Source: Acidobacteriaceae bacterium (lineage in GTDB: Bacteria; Acidobacteriota; Terriglobia; Terriglobales; Acidobacteriaceae). Taken from it: DNA of 49,181 nucleotides. The stretch lies in assembly GCA_003132405.1 (NCBI GenBank), contig PKXQ01000091.1, forward strand, positions 9,612-58,792, read 5' to 3'. The notes below the pieces were generated by a model. The model made no database searches. It was not told where the DNA came from and was given only the letters and a program-made list of their open reading frames with translations. Within the stretch, counting starts at the first letter, position 1, and each line of letters opens with the position of its first letter. A program made the translations under genes and the position numbers. Below are positions 7,821 through 15,700 of this stretch, piece after piece.

Positions 7821-8602
7821 GAATCATGAATGGTGTGTTGCTCCGACTCTTCCGCCATCTCCGCGTGCTTCGTCTTTGCCGCCTCAATAAACGCGCGGAA
7901 GATCGCCCGCGCTGACTCAGCTACTTCCGGCGCCTCGTTCACGCTCCGTTCCGGATGCCACTGCACCGCCAGCACAAAATGTTCGGGAGCAGTTCCTTCC
8001 AGAGCCTCGATGACGCCGTCTTCCGCTGACCTCGCCACCACGCGCAATCCATCGCCCACCGCGTCCGCCGATTGATGATGCGAAGAATTCACCGCAACTG
8101 CTTCGGCCGCGCCCACAATCTCGGCCAGCCGCGATTCCGGCTCGATCATGACCGTATGCGCCTTCGAGACTGTCCGTCCCGGACTGTGGTTGATCGCCGA
8201 TTCGATGTGCTGCACAAGCGTTCCCGAGTGATAAACGTTCAATGATTGCAATCCGTAGCAGATGCCGAGGATGGGCTTGCGCTGCATGTAGGCATCATTC
8301 AACAACAACTCATCCACCACATCTCGCTTGGGATCGGCGGGCTCCGTTTTCTCATGGCGAGGGGCGCCGTAGTTCGCTGGATCGACATCCGCTCCGCTGC
8401 CCGGCAATAGAACGGCGTCGCAGCGCTCAATTTGCTCTCTCACTTGCGCCGGAGTCTGATCCAGTTCGATGCGGATCGGCTCTCCACCGGCTGCGCGCAC
8501 CGCCGCTTCGTATTGTGGCAGCGAACGCTGAGCGTAACTCGGATCCGCGGAATGCGGCACCGGTATGGCAATCCGCGGCGCATTCGTTTTTACGTCACCC
8601 AT
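7811..8602 (-). CDS. peptidase C26 / gamma-glutamyl-GABA hydrolase-like glutamine amidotransferase
   Basis: A class I glutamine-amidotransferase-fold hydrolase of the PuuD/C26 type, which cleaves gamma-glutamyl amide bonds. The 263 residues carry AVLLPGSGADVDPANYG (the PuuD-like oxyanion region), the nucleophile elbow ILGICYGLQSLNV with Cys115, and the acid-base pair in VQWHPERS (His216, Glu218). The frame is open well upstream, but ATG 8602 is chosen because the family N-terminus (APRIAIPVPHSAD) begins there and it lies 2 nt after the stop of the upstream small membrane gene. The last residues, IHDSSS, and the TGA stop are encoded by the right arm of the 7739-7820 repeat, so the native C-terminus may have been altered. 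Putrescine degradation genes are not seen nearby; the substrate is uncertain. Confidence 0.85.
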   Translation of the reverse strand: MGDVKTNAPRIAIPVPHSADPSYAQRSLPQYEAAVRAAGGEPIRIELDQTPAQVREQIERCDAVLLPGSGADVDPANYGAPRHEKTEPADPKRDVVDELLLNDAYMQRKPILGICYGLQSLNVYHSGTLVQHIESAINHSPGRTVSKAHTVMIEPESRLAEIVGAAEAVAVNSSHHQSADAVGDGLRVVARSAEDGVIEALEGTAPEHFVLAVQWHPERSVNEAPEVAESARAIFRAFIEAAKTKHAEMAEESEQHTIHDSSS

Positions 8603-8604
8603 AC

Positions 8605-8898
8605 TCAACTCGCCCGCTCGATCCCGTCCAGTGCCTTGCGCTGCCGGTAGTTTCGAATCTCCATCCCGAGAGATAGCGCCAGCACGATTGCACCGGCAGT
8701 GATCGCAAACGGAAACGCAATATGCCGGTACGCAAAACTGAGGTTGGGTGCGACGTGCTTCACCTGCGAATAAACCACCGTGCCGAGGATGCTCAGCAGC
8801 AGCGCAATCGCAAACGATAGCAGCGTAAACAAGAACGTCATCGCGAACACGCGGGCCGGAATTCCAATCCATCCCAGGCTCGAATCCTTCTTCGCCAT
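8605..8898 (-). CDS. small two-helix membrane protein, unknown function
   Basis: A 97-residue protein with hydrophobic stretches at about 13-43 (VFAMTFLFTLLSFAIALLLS onwards) and 60-78 (AFPFAITAGAIVLALSLGM), plus a charged C-terminus (RNYRQRKALDGIERAS). No catalytic motif is visible. The stop is 2 nt before the C26 hydrolase start, so the two genes form an operon and are probably translationally coupled. The ATG at 8898 begins MAKKDSSLGWIGIPARV. I do not recognise a named family. Confidence 0.7.
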   Translation of the reverse strand: MAKKDSSLGWIGIPARVFAMTFLFTLLSFAIALLLSILGTVVYSQVKHVAPNLSFAYRHIAFPFAITAGAIVLALSLGMEIRNYRQRKALDGIERAS

Positions 8899-8980
8899 AC
8901 GTCTAAACTACACCACGCGCCCACCAAGATTTCAATGTTTGAGAGCCGCGGATTGCCAATACAACCCCGGTACTGTCAGT

Positions 8981-8986
8981 TATAAT
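8981..8986 (+). promoter_or_regulatory. perfect -10 hexamer upstream of the TonB-family gene
   Basis: TATAAT lies about 105 nt upstream of the ATG at 9092. The best nearby -35-like sequence, TTGCCA at 8953-8958, has a 22-bp spacer, longer than ideal. If used, the transcript starts near 8993 and carries a leader of roughly 100 nt. Confidence 0.45.
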
Positions 8987-9012
8987 CTACCTACAGAGTA
9001 GCCGTCCGTGGC

Positions 9013-9070
9013 GAGCCAGCCAAGAGCCCCGGATTCCGCCTTCCGGGGGCGCCGTCGTGCAAGTTGGCTC
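9013..9070 (+). promoter_or_regulatory. structured 5' leader of the TonB-family gene
   Basis: Two nested stems can form. The outer stem pairs GAGCCAGC (9013-9020) with GTTGGCTC (9063-9070). An inner GC-rich stem pairs CCCCGGA (9027-9033) with TCCGGGG (9042-9048). The element lies between the TATAAT at 8981 and the GGAGTGAG ribosome site before 9092. I could not match it to a known riboswitch class. No U-tract follows, so it is not a simple terminator. Confidence 0.4.
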
Positions 9071-9091
9071 AAGTAAACCTATTGGAGTGAG

Positions 9092-10717
9092 ATGGAATCC
9101 CCAGGAAAAAATCTGTCAAAATTTCTTGAAGAACGCGATCCGGCGAACCCTAAATTCTGGCGCAGAGTTTGGGCAGACCGTAAGAGTGCGGATTCGCCAG
9201 CCGCAGGTTCATCCGGCACCGATTCTCCGGGCGACGGATCCAGCGCTGAAGGCGTCGAACTGGCTCTCTGGCACGATGTTTTCGTCGAGCAACAATTGCC
9301 CTGGGGAAGGTTCCTGCAATCCGTTTTGTTGCACACAACGGCAGTTGTAATATTGTGGGCGATCTCAATCGCGTGGATTCGGCAGCAAAAGATTCTGACT
9401 AGCGCAGCTTTCGACCGCGCCTCACTGGTGACGTATACGCCGGAAGAATACCTGCCGCCCCTCAACACGGGCGCGTCACAACCACCAAGGGCGCAAAAGG
9501 GAAACCCGATCTATGCAAAGCAGGCGATCCTGTCGGTTCCTCCTGAGGCGGACAACCGCTCGCAAACCATCGTCGTGCCGCCCGATCTCAAACTCGATCG
9601 CGACGTGCCAATGCCCAACATCATTGCCACTGGCGCGGTCGCACCGGCCGTTCCGCTGGACGCAACCCAGGCGCGGTTGAATCGAATAATTGCGCCCGAG
9701 GCCCAAGTCGTCGCGCCGGCGCCGGAAGTGGAGTTTGCGCACGATCGCGTTATGCAAACGGCCATGAAGTCCGATGTGGTCGCGGCTCCTCCGGAGTTAA
9801 CGCAGCAATCGACCAGAGGACAAGCCAGCCTGGTGAACATTGGTCCAAGTGACGTGATCGCACCGGCTCCGCAACTCACCTTGGCCAAACAACATTCGCT
9901 CGCACGCGGCGGCCATTTGCCCGGTAGCGTGCAACCAGTCGCTCCTCCGCCGAGCGTGGCGTCAGCAGGAGGTGCGCGCGCAGGAGGACGGCTCATCGCA
10001 TTGGGACTTCATCCCGTCGCGCCAAACGGGCCGGTTGCCGTTCCCGAAGGCAATCGCCGGGGAACATTCGCCGCGGGTCCGCAAGGGAAACAAGGCGCCG
10101 CAGGTACTCCGGATCTGCCGGCATCAAATGCGGAAGCAAAGAACGGCGCAGTCAAAACGGGCAAGCGGGGCACTCTGCCGTCTGGCCTCTACGTGGGCGA
10201 TGCCAACCACGCGCGCGAAATGGCAAGCCTGTCATCATCCGGAACGCCATCATCCGGAGGGAAGACCGATTCTCGATCTGCCGCGGCGGTGCCCGACGAT
10301 AAACTCACCGACACGGATCGCCAGGTTTTTGGCGGTAAGCGCTTATACGAAATGCGGCTGAATATGCCGAATCTGAATTCCGCCAGCGGCAGCTGGGTGA
10401 TGAAGTTCGCTGAACTCGACGGTGGCAAACACGAAGGCGAGCTGCTGACGCCGGTTTTGACGGAGAAGATAGACCCGGGGTACCCGCTGGAACTGATGCG
10501 CGCCAACGTCCACGGTATGGTCACGCTCTATGCGGTCATTCATTCTGACGGAAAAGTGGGAGACATTCGCGTCCTGAGCAGTCCTGATGAACGTCTCGAC
10601 CCATACGCGGCCAAAGCGCTCGCCCGCTGGAAATTCGCGCCCGCGGAAAGAGCGGGGAAAGCCGTCGCGCTCGAAGCGGTAGTTCAGATTCCGTTCAGGG
10701 CAAAGACTAGCTTTTGA
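9092..10717 (+). CDS. TonB-family energy transducer
   Basis: TonB proteins couple the inner-membrane proton gradient to outer-membrane receptors. In this 541-residue protein an N-terminal cytoplasmic region of about 75 residues is followed by a single transmembrane helix at about 76-97 (QSVLLHTTAVVILWAISIAW). A long Pro/Ala-rich periplasmic linker runs to about 450. The C-terminal TonB domain has YPLELMRANVHGMVTLYAVI, VLSSPDERLDPYAAKALARW and KFAPAERAGKAV. The linker contains repeated APAPxV / VIAPAPQL type segments. The start ATG 9092 has a good GGAGTGAG site 1-2 nt upstream, rather close. No exbB/exbD are adjacent. A TonB-dependent receptor is encoded 15 kb away, a possible but unproven partner. 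Confidence 0.85.
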   Translation: MESPGKNLSKFLEERDPANPKFWRRVWADRKSADSPAAGSSGTDSPGDGSSAEGVELALWHDVFVEQQLPWGRFLQSVLLHTTAVVILWAISIAWIRQQKILTSAAFDRASLVTYTPEEYLPPLNTGASQPPRAQKGNPIYAKQAILSVPPEADNRSQTIVVPPDLKLDRDVPMPNIIATGAVAPAVPLDATQARLNRIIAPEAQVVAPAPEVEFAHDRVMQTAMKSDVVAAPPELTQQSTRGQASLVNIGPSDVIAPAPQLTLAKQHSLARGGHLPGSVQPVAPPPSVASAGGARAGGRLIALGLHPVAPNGPVAVPEGNRRGTFAAGPQGKQGAAGTPDLPASNAEAKNGAVKTGKRGTLPSGLYVGDANHAREMASLSSSGTPSSGGKTDSRSAAAVPDDKLTDTDRQVFGGKRLYEMRLNMPNLNSASGSWVMKFAELDGGKHEGELLTPVLTEKIDPGYPLELMRANVHGMVTLYAVIHSDGKVGDIRVLSSPDERLDPYAAKALARWKFAPAERAGKAVALEAVVQIPFRAKTSF

Positions 10718-10736
10718 GATTTGCCAGCGGTGAATT

Positions 10737-12992
10737 CTATTTCTTCGCCGACGCCGACTTTTCTCCGGGCAGAGCGGCGTAAACGGCGGGGTTGGCGCAC
10801 ACTTCATAGTAGTAGCGATCATTCCAATACAAGATAGATAGGTCGCGCACATCGACCTGCGCGATGCGATTTTTGCGGATGGCGATCTTGCGGAACACGC
10901 CGTTAGCGATCGGAACGGTACCCACAAAAAACTCTCCCTGCTCGTCAACCCAGGGGCCGTTAAAGCCAGACTCGGTCGGATCGGCCGCCCAGGGCGTGAG
11001 TGAAATTTCCTGCTGCAGCTTGTGAAACGCCGCCTCGCTAAGGCAAATTCCGCCAACGTTATAGTTCAGACGCATCTCTTCCGCGGCAGTGTCAGCGCCC
11101 GCGTTTTCGCTGGCGTTGTTGCCGCTGCCTCCGATCTGCACCGAATACACCTGGAATACGCCGGCGTCGGGCGCGAGTTTCTTACGCACGCGCTTGCTGC
11201 ACGAGGAGAGACGGTCGCTCTCATTGATGGCGTCGGAAATCATGATGCGATGCTCGCCATCCATCAGATAAAGCGGCGGCGCATCCTGATAGGCGATGCC
11301 GAGCCCGACTTCCATCGGAGGCAAACCGGAGCGTTCCAGCAACTCGTTATACTCGCGCAGCAGGCTCACAATCTCCCAAGCCAGCACGCAGGTGCGGCCC
11401 ACGCCCAGCATAGCCTCGCCTTCGCGCTCGAGCAGCGCAACAATTATGGCATCGCCTTCGAGGAAGACTTTCGTTGCTCCGTACTTTGCCAGCAACTTGT
11501 TGACCGGATCGTAAAAGTTAAGGCTGAAATAAGAAGCCGCGTTCATGCCTTTTTCCATCAGTGAACGCGTCAGCCGCGATGAGTCGCGCACATCGGCCTT
11601 GAGAATGACGTGGTGGTTGACTCGGTCCTCCGCAGCCTTCTGCTCTTCGGGCGGCAGAAATTCGTAGAGCATGCCATTGAGCGTCGAGAGCTCGCGAACT
11701 TTCCCGTCAGTCACGAGATTGATACTGTCAAAGCCGGTGCTTACCGCTTCCAGTCCGCGCAGATCCCGGTGATAACAAAATAGATCGTGCAGCAGGCGCG
11801 CCGCAAAACGGCCGCGCTCCGATCCGCGACACGAAGCAACGCGACCAACCGCAGCAAAGAGACGGTCGGGATGAAGCCTGCTCTCGGCTATTATTTTTTC
11901 CACGCGCTCCGCTTCTTCGCGAGAGATCAAAGCATTTTTAATCTGCTGCGGATTAACGCGCGGAGCATATTCCGCGAGCAGCGGCACGGCTTCGTAGGAG
12001 GCGACGACGTGCGCCAGAATGCCTTCGCGCTGCAGTAAGTGGCTCCAGATGTCGAGGCGGTCTTTTCGACTGCGATCTTCCTGCGTCAGGTCTTCGCCGT
12101 TGCCCGCACCCACCAGCGTTGCGGCATTTTCGGGCACGTTCAGTGCCTGCTCCAGATGCTCGTCGTCAATCGCTTCACCATAGCCAAGCTCGCGCAGGAA
12201 ATGCAGAGCAAACTGCCGCAGGTTGGGAAAACGGTCGGCATCCTTGTCGAAGTTGCCGAACATGTAATAGTGCTCGGCGCAGAGATAATCGTCGCGTCCG
12301 TCTTCGCTGAGAATCAGCGGATTGAGAAACAGTCGATAGCAATCAGCGGGCAACTCGCCGAGCAGCGAACGGCGCGTGCGCGCCAGCGTTTCCTTTTCGA
12401 TTTCGCGAAGCAGCCTGAAGACCTCCTGCCCGGCCCGCCGCAAAATGATTTTCTTGCGCACCTGGAACGAAGAGACGAGTTCCTGCGTCTGCATCATCTT
12501 TACTTGTCGCACACCCTCCAGCGACTTCAACTTCATGCGGCATTGTTCGAGAATTCTTCCAAACTGCGCCTGCACTTCCGTGCGTATGAACTTGAGTACA
12601 GCGAGGCGGCCAAGCAGATCGATCGACGGGTTCCCCTCGGCTTTCGCGCGATTCAAAATCGCCAGATGAATCGAGACCAGCAAAGTCTTCAGATCGGCCG
12701 GGCCGGGTTGGCGCAGTTTGGCGGGGCCTTGCGCAGCCGCAATAAACTTGTTTTGGCCAGCGGTCGGGACGTCCATCTCGAAGAGCGCCTCCACCTCGCC
12801 AAAGCGGCAGATGTAGCGCGCCAGATGAAATCTTAGATCGGCGGTGATGCGCGGGCTGAGACAAACATCGTAACGAAGATTGTCGACCCCCAGTTGCAAA
12901 TCGCTCAGCGCGAGCGTGATCCCGTGATATTGAAGATCGGGCAGAGTGGGCGGTTCAGAACTTCGCAACCGGAAAATCGGGAGCTTGGGCAT
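10737..12992 (-). CDS. large protein with C-terminal class III nucleotide-cyclase-like domain
   Basis: A 751-residue protein without signal peptide or membrane helix, hence cytoplasmic. Residues 1-455 are largely helical and charged and match no family I recognise. Residues about 460-600 follow the class III adenylate/guanylate cyclase pattern in order. ILKADVRDSSRLT places Asp467 at the first metal site. FLEGDAIIVAL places Asp514 at the second. EVGLGIAYQDAPPLYL corresponds to the GIGIHTGEVVVG strand, and MISDAINESDRLSS has Asn590 and Arg594 at the transition-state positions of the DAVNxxxRL motif. The lysine usually three residues before the second GD is replaced by Phe, so purine choice is unclear. 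About 150 further residues follow. ATG 12992 is preferred over an upstream start because GAGAGAGG precedes it. The function is an inference; it may be a degenerate, regulatory cyclase fold. Confidence 0.65.
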   Translation of the reverse strand: MPKLPIFRLRSSEPPTLPDLQYHGITLALSDLQLGVDNLRYDVCLSPRITADLRFHLARYICRFGEVEALFEMDVPTAGQNKFIAAAQGPAKLRQPGPADLKTLLVSIHLAILNRAKAEGNPSIDLLGRLAVLKFIRTEVQAQFGRILEQCRMKLKSLEGVRQVKMMQTQELVSSFQVRKKIILRRAGQEVFRLLREIEKETLARTRRSLLGELPADCYRLFLNPLILSEDGRDDYLCAEHYYMFGNFDKDADRFPNLRQFALHFLRELGYGEAIDDEHLEQALNVPENAATLVGAGNGEDLTQEDRSRKDRLDIWSHLLQREGILAHVVASYEAVPLLAEYAPRVNPQQIKNALISREEAERVEKIIAESRLHPDRLFAAVGRVASCRGSERGRFAARLLHDLFCYHRDLRGLEAVSTGFDSINLVTDGKVRELSTLNGMLYEFLPPEEQKAAEDRVNHHVILKADVRDSSRLTRSLMEKGMNAASYFSLNFYDPVNKLLAKYGATKVFLEGDAIIVALLEREGEAMLGVGRTCVLAWEIVSLLREYNELLERSGLPPMEVGLGIAYQDAPPLYLMDGEHRIMISDAINESDRLSSCSKRVRKKLAPDAGVFQVYSVQIGGSGNNASENAGADTAAEEMRLNYNVGGICLSEAAFHKLQQEISLTPWAADPTESGFNGPWVDEQGEFFVGTVPIANGVFRKIAIRKNRIAQVDVRDLSILYWNDRYYYEVCANPAVYAALPGEKSASAKK

Positions 12993-13201
12993 CGCCTCTC
13001 TTCTCGTGAAATTACAGGAAAATGGCTGAAAATAAGGTACAAAGCAGGCTAGCACGCGCTCGGGACAGGTCGAAAGTTACGCTGGTGTTGGGCGGAATGG
13101 TGGCGCGAATAGCTGCGAATTAAAGCCACAAATTCACTCTGCCATCAAACCTCGACCGACTTCATTGTCGTCCCGCGACCGCGGGATCAGTTTTTCGAAC
13201 T

Positions 13202-13744
13202 TCAACCAGGCCGGTAATCGCGGACGTCATCTTTCGGAGCAAACAATGGCGTGACCGCGATCTTTCCGGCATCGGCGAGACGCCGGTTGAGTTCTTCCAT
13301 ATTCGCTCTCACCCAACCCACGCTGGAGATTTTGATCTCAGCGTCCGGCGCTATAAAGAACCACGTTGGCACATTCGTGAGGCCGTAAGCATTTGAAACG
13401 GCATAGCCTGCGGGATCGTCGAGGAGCGCGGGGAAGGCTGCGCCATACTCCTTTAAAAAAGCGCCGGTGCTGGCCTTGTCGTCCTGAGAGATTCCTGCGA
13501 TCGCGACTTTCCCGCCGTACGCTTTGCGCAGGCGCTCGAAAAAGGGGACCGTGTATTGGCAGACAGGACAGGAAATCTTGAAGAACATCGCGACCACCGG
13601 CCCGCGCTCAAGCGCATCTTTAAGTGAGAACGTGCTGCCATCGAGGCCGGGCAAAGAAAAATCAGGCGCCTTGGTGCCCGCCTGCAGTGCTGTCATATCT
13701 TTCTGACCTCCAAATAAACGATCGAGCCACCTCATCGGGAACAT
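13202..13744 (-). CDS. thioredoxin-fold protein, AhpC/TlpA-like
   Basis: About 180 residues with the peroxiredoxin/TlpA layout: AGTKAPDFSLPGLDGSTFSLKD, the redox motif FKISCPVCQYTVPFF (CxxC), a GISQDD segment, and the cis-proline loop TNVPTWFFI. A thiol-disulfide reductase or bacterioferritin-comigratory-type peroxidase is plausible; the CPVC pair favours a disulfide reductase. There is no cleavable signal peptide. The N-terminus MFPMRWLDRLFGGQ is short and amphipathic. The frame opens with TTG at 13756; ATGs at 13744 and 13736 are the alternatives, and I chose 13744. It lies at the end of the lipoprotein-mutY operon, with its start about 14 nt from the mutY stop. Confidence 0.8.
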   Translation of the reverse strand: MFPMRWLDRLFGGQKDMTALQAGTKAPDFSLPGLDGSTFSLKDALERGPVVAMFFKISCPVCQYTVPFFERLRKAYGGKVAIAGISQDDKASTGAFLKEYGAAFPALLDDPAGYAVSNAYGLTNVPTWFFIAPDAEIKISSVGWVRANMEELNRRLADAGKIAVTPLFAPKDDVRDYRPG

Positions 13745-13757
13745 GCCCCAAACCAAT

Positions 13758-14825
13758 CTAGATCATACCGCTCGCCTTCAAAATTTTGCGGGTTAGCCCG
13801 GTGATCGGGAGTTGCTGAATCCGATCCAATCCGATCCATTTACCTTTTGCAGCGAACCGATCGTCTGGCAAAAGCAGATTCCCTATCTGCTTATTCCGCA
13901 GGACGTGCACGGTGTAGCTGGTGACGGTGATGGTATGTCGAAACTTCCGCCAGGGTGCGGCAGTTCGCGACGTGCGCGGAGGCGCGGACGATTGCGGCAG
14001 TTCCCACATGCCGGCCATGAGCGCGGCTTTTCGCGGCCGCTGCACCAGACGAACTTTTCCGTTGCCGCCGCCGTTTCCTTCGCGCCAATCCAAAGCGCAC
14101 CAGACTGCTTTTTTTTGCTGGTGGACGGCGGGCTTCGCGCGTCGCACTTCTACTCCACGAGTCACGCACCATTTTCTTGCCGGGCACGCAAGGCAACGGG
14201 GTTCGCGCGGCACGCATACCGTCGCCCCCAATTCCATCATGGCTTGGTTGAAATCGCCGGGCCGTGAGCGGTCAAGAAATGCTTGCGCGTGCTCCCAGAC
14301 CTGCCGAGTCGTAAGAGTGCCGCCAATCAAGCGCCGCAACACACGCTCCACGTTGCCATCGACCACAGCCACCGGTTCGCCGAAGACAATGCTGGCGATG
14401 GCTGCGGCTGTATAACGTCCGATACCGGGCAGCGGAAGCAAAGCTTCGGAATTTTGCGGGAACGAACCTTTATATTGTTCGACAATCTGCTGCGCGCATT
14501 GACGCAACCTGCGGGCTCGCCGATAGTAGCCCAGGCCGCTCCAGGCGGCGAGCACATCGGCTTCAGAAGCAGAGGCGAGCGCTTCGATGCTGGGAAAGCG
14601 CTCAAGGAAAATTCGGTAGTGTTCGAGCACGGCAGCCACGCGCGTCTGCTGCAGCATGATTTCGCTGAGCCAGATGCGGTAGGGATCGCGAGTCTTGCGC
14701 CACGGAAGATCGCGGCGTTGCGCATCGTACCAGCGCAGCAGCGCGCGCTGAAATGCAGCTGGAGTTTTCCCATTGGACGTAGCCGCCATCCGGCGCTTTT
14801 CTGAGATGGAGCCAGCTGCCGGCAT
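13758..14825 (-). CDS. mutY: A/G-specific adenine DNA glycosylase
   Basis: MutY removes adenine mispaired with 8-oxoguanine, preventing G-to-T transversions. The 355-residue protein shows LPWRKTRDPYRIWLSEIMLQQT with the catalytic Glu, the helix-hairpin-helix LPLPGIGRYTAAAIAS, VVDGNVERVL with the catalytic Asp, and the [4Fe-4S] cluster CVPREPRCLACPARKWC (C-x6-C-x2-C-x5-C). A C-terminal NUDIX-like 8-oxoG recognition domain follows (VRLVQRPRKAALMAGMWELP). The frame is open far upstream, but the ATG at 14825 is chosen because it overlaps the TAA of the upstream lipoprotein gene in TAATG, a classic coupling arrangement. An ATG at 14789 is the alternative. Confidence 0.92.
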   Translation of the reverse strand: MPAAGSISEKRRMAATSNGKTPAAFQRALLRWYDAQRRDLPWRKTRDPYRIWLSEIMLQQTRVAAVLEHYRIFLERFPSIEALASASEADVLAAWSGLGYYRRARRLRQCAQQIVEQYKGSFPQNSEALLPLPGIGRYTAAAIASIVFGEPVAVVDGNVERVLRRLIGGTLTTRQVWEHAQAFLDRSRPGDFNQAMMELGATVCVPREPRCLACPARKWCVTRGVEVRRAKPAVHQQKKAVWCALDWREGNGGGNGKVRLVQRPRKAALMAGMWELPQSSAPPRTSRTAAPWRKFRHTITVTSYTVHVLRNKQIGNLLLPDDRFAAKGKWIGLDRIQQLPITGLTRKILKASGMI

Positions 14826-15286
14826 TATTGTGATTGAGTAACGCTGTGCGCGATGGCTACCCATCCTGACTTTTGCTGCTGCCACACGGTCATCATGTGT
14901 TGCGGCGTCGTCGGAAGTGGTTGCGCGCCCCCGGGCCCACTGGCAGTGCCACGAAGAGTAATCGTGTAGGTGACGACGATCGTCGTTCCATTCAACTCGG
15001 TCTGCATGTCGCCGAGTGCATAGTCTTTCAACTGCCAATTTCGATACTGCTCCATCGTAGCCGAGCGGTCGAGCGTGCCCGATGGAGTGACGCCCGAGTA
15101 ATTCGAAGCCAGTGAGCGCTCCACCTGGACCCAGTTCGCCGCTTGCACTTCTTTCCAGAAAACGCGCTCCATGCCCTCGCCGCCAGTAGCTTCGGAAAAA
15201 GCGCGGGCAGGGTGATCGCCATAAAACGTGCAAGCCGAAACAAACATCAAATAAATCAGTAGCGGCAAGGCCAGTCCTCGAGGCAT
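14825..15286 (-). CDS. lipoprotein with NTF2/DUF4440-like domain
   Basis: A 153-residue exported lipoprotein. The start MPRGLALPLLIYLMFVSAC gives a signal peptide with a lipobox-like VSAC, the Cys being the predicted acylation site. The rest resembles the SnoaL/NTF2-like (DUF4440) fold: FWKEVQAANWVQVERSLASN, LKDYALGDMQTELNGTTIVV, and a C-terminal WQQQKSGWVAIAHSVTQ. Such domains bind small ligands or catalyse simple reactions, but no active-site residues can be assigned. The open frame continues upstream to 15397; ATG 15286 is preferred because it begins the signal peptide. Its stop overlaps the mutY start, so it leads the mutY operon. Confidence 0.75.
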   Translation of the reverse strand: MPRGLALPLLIYLMFVSACTFYGDHPARAFSEATGGEGMERVFWKEVQAANWVQVERSLASNYSGVTPSGTLDRSATMEQYRNWQLKDYALGDMQTELNGTTIVVTYTITLRGTASGPGGAQPLPTTPQHMMTVWQQQKSGWVAIAHSVTQSQ

Positions 15287-15475
15287 GGCGAGATTGTACC
15301 GTGATTCGGGGCGATTTAGGCTGCGGTTCGAAGGCGGCGGAAGGGACTCATTTCCACCATTCAATTGGCATGATCCTGGCATTGACCGTGCGCGCAAACG
15401 ACTCCATACTTAATCTAACGTGGATCCTGCGCCGACGCTTGATCAGCCTGCCGCTCCCGCAGGACAAAGGTAAAT

Positions 15476-15700
15476 ATGACCGAATTCGATCGCAAGGTGG
15501 AAGAGGCTTCCGCGCGCTTTAACCGCTCGGTAGCGAATATCGCCGAGACGCTGGAAAAAGAGACAGCGGATCTCGTGAACTATTTGAACGACGAGGTCGT
15601 GCCCGCGGTGCGAGGCCATTCTTCAAAGGCGCTGCGAACCGCGGCAGGAAAGCTCTCGCAGTTCGCCGACTTTCTGGAAACACAGCGCAAGCATTCTTGA
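15476..15700 (+). CDS. small helical protein, unknown function
   Basis: A 74-residue, highly charged protein predicted to be almost entirely helical and amphipathic (MTEFDRKVEEASARFNRSV, then LEKETADLVNYLNDEVVPAV). This is a pattern seen in phasin-like or membrane-associating small proteins, but no family is recognised. GACAAAGG stands about 7 nt before the ATG. Its stop overlaps the TTG start of rlpA in TTGA, so it is probably translated together with the lytic transglycosylase. Confidence 0.65.
   Translation: MTEFDRKVEEASARFNRSVANIAETLEKETADLVNYLNDEVVPAVRGHSSKALRTAAGKLSQFADFLETQRKHS

Noticed and set aside
12039..12836. 265-residue plus-strand ORF within the cyclase-like gene
   Set aside because: Antisense shadow with no recognisable features or ribosome site.
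13171..13195. Hairpin TCCCGC/GCGGGA followed by TTTTT
   Set aside because: It would terminate plus-strand transcription, but both flanking genes are on the minus strand and no plus gene reads into it.
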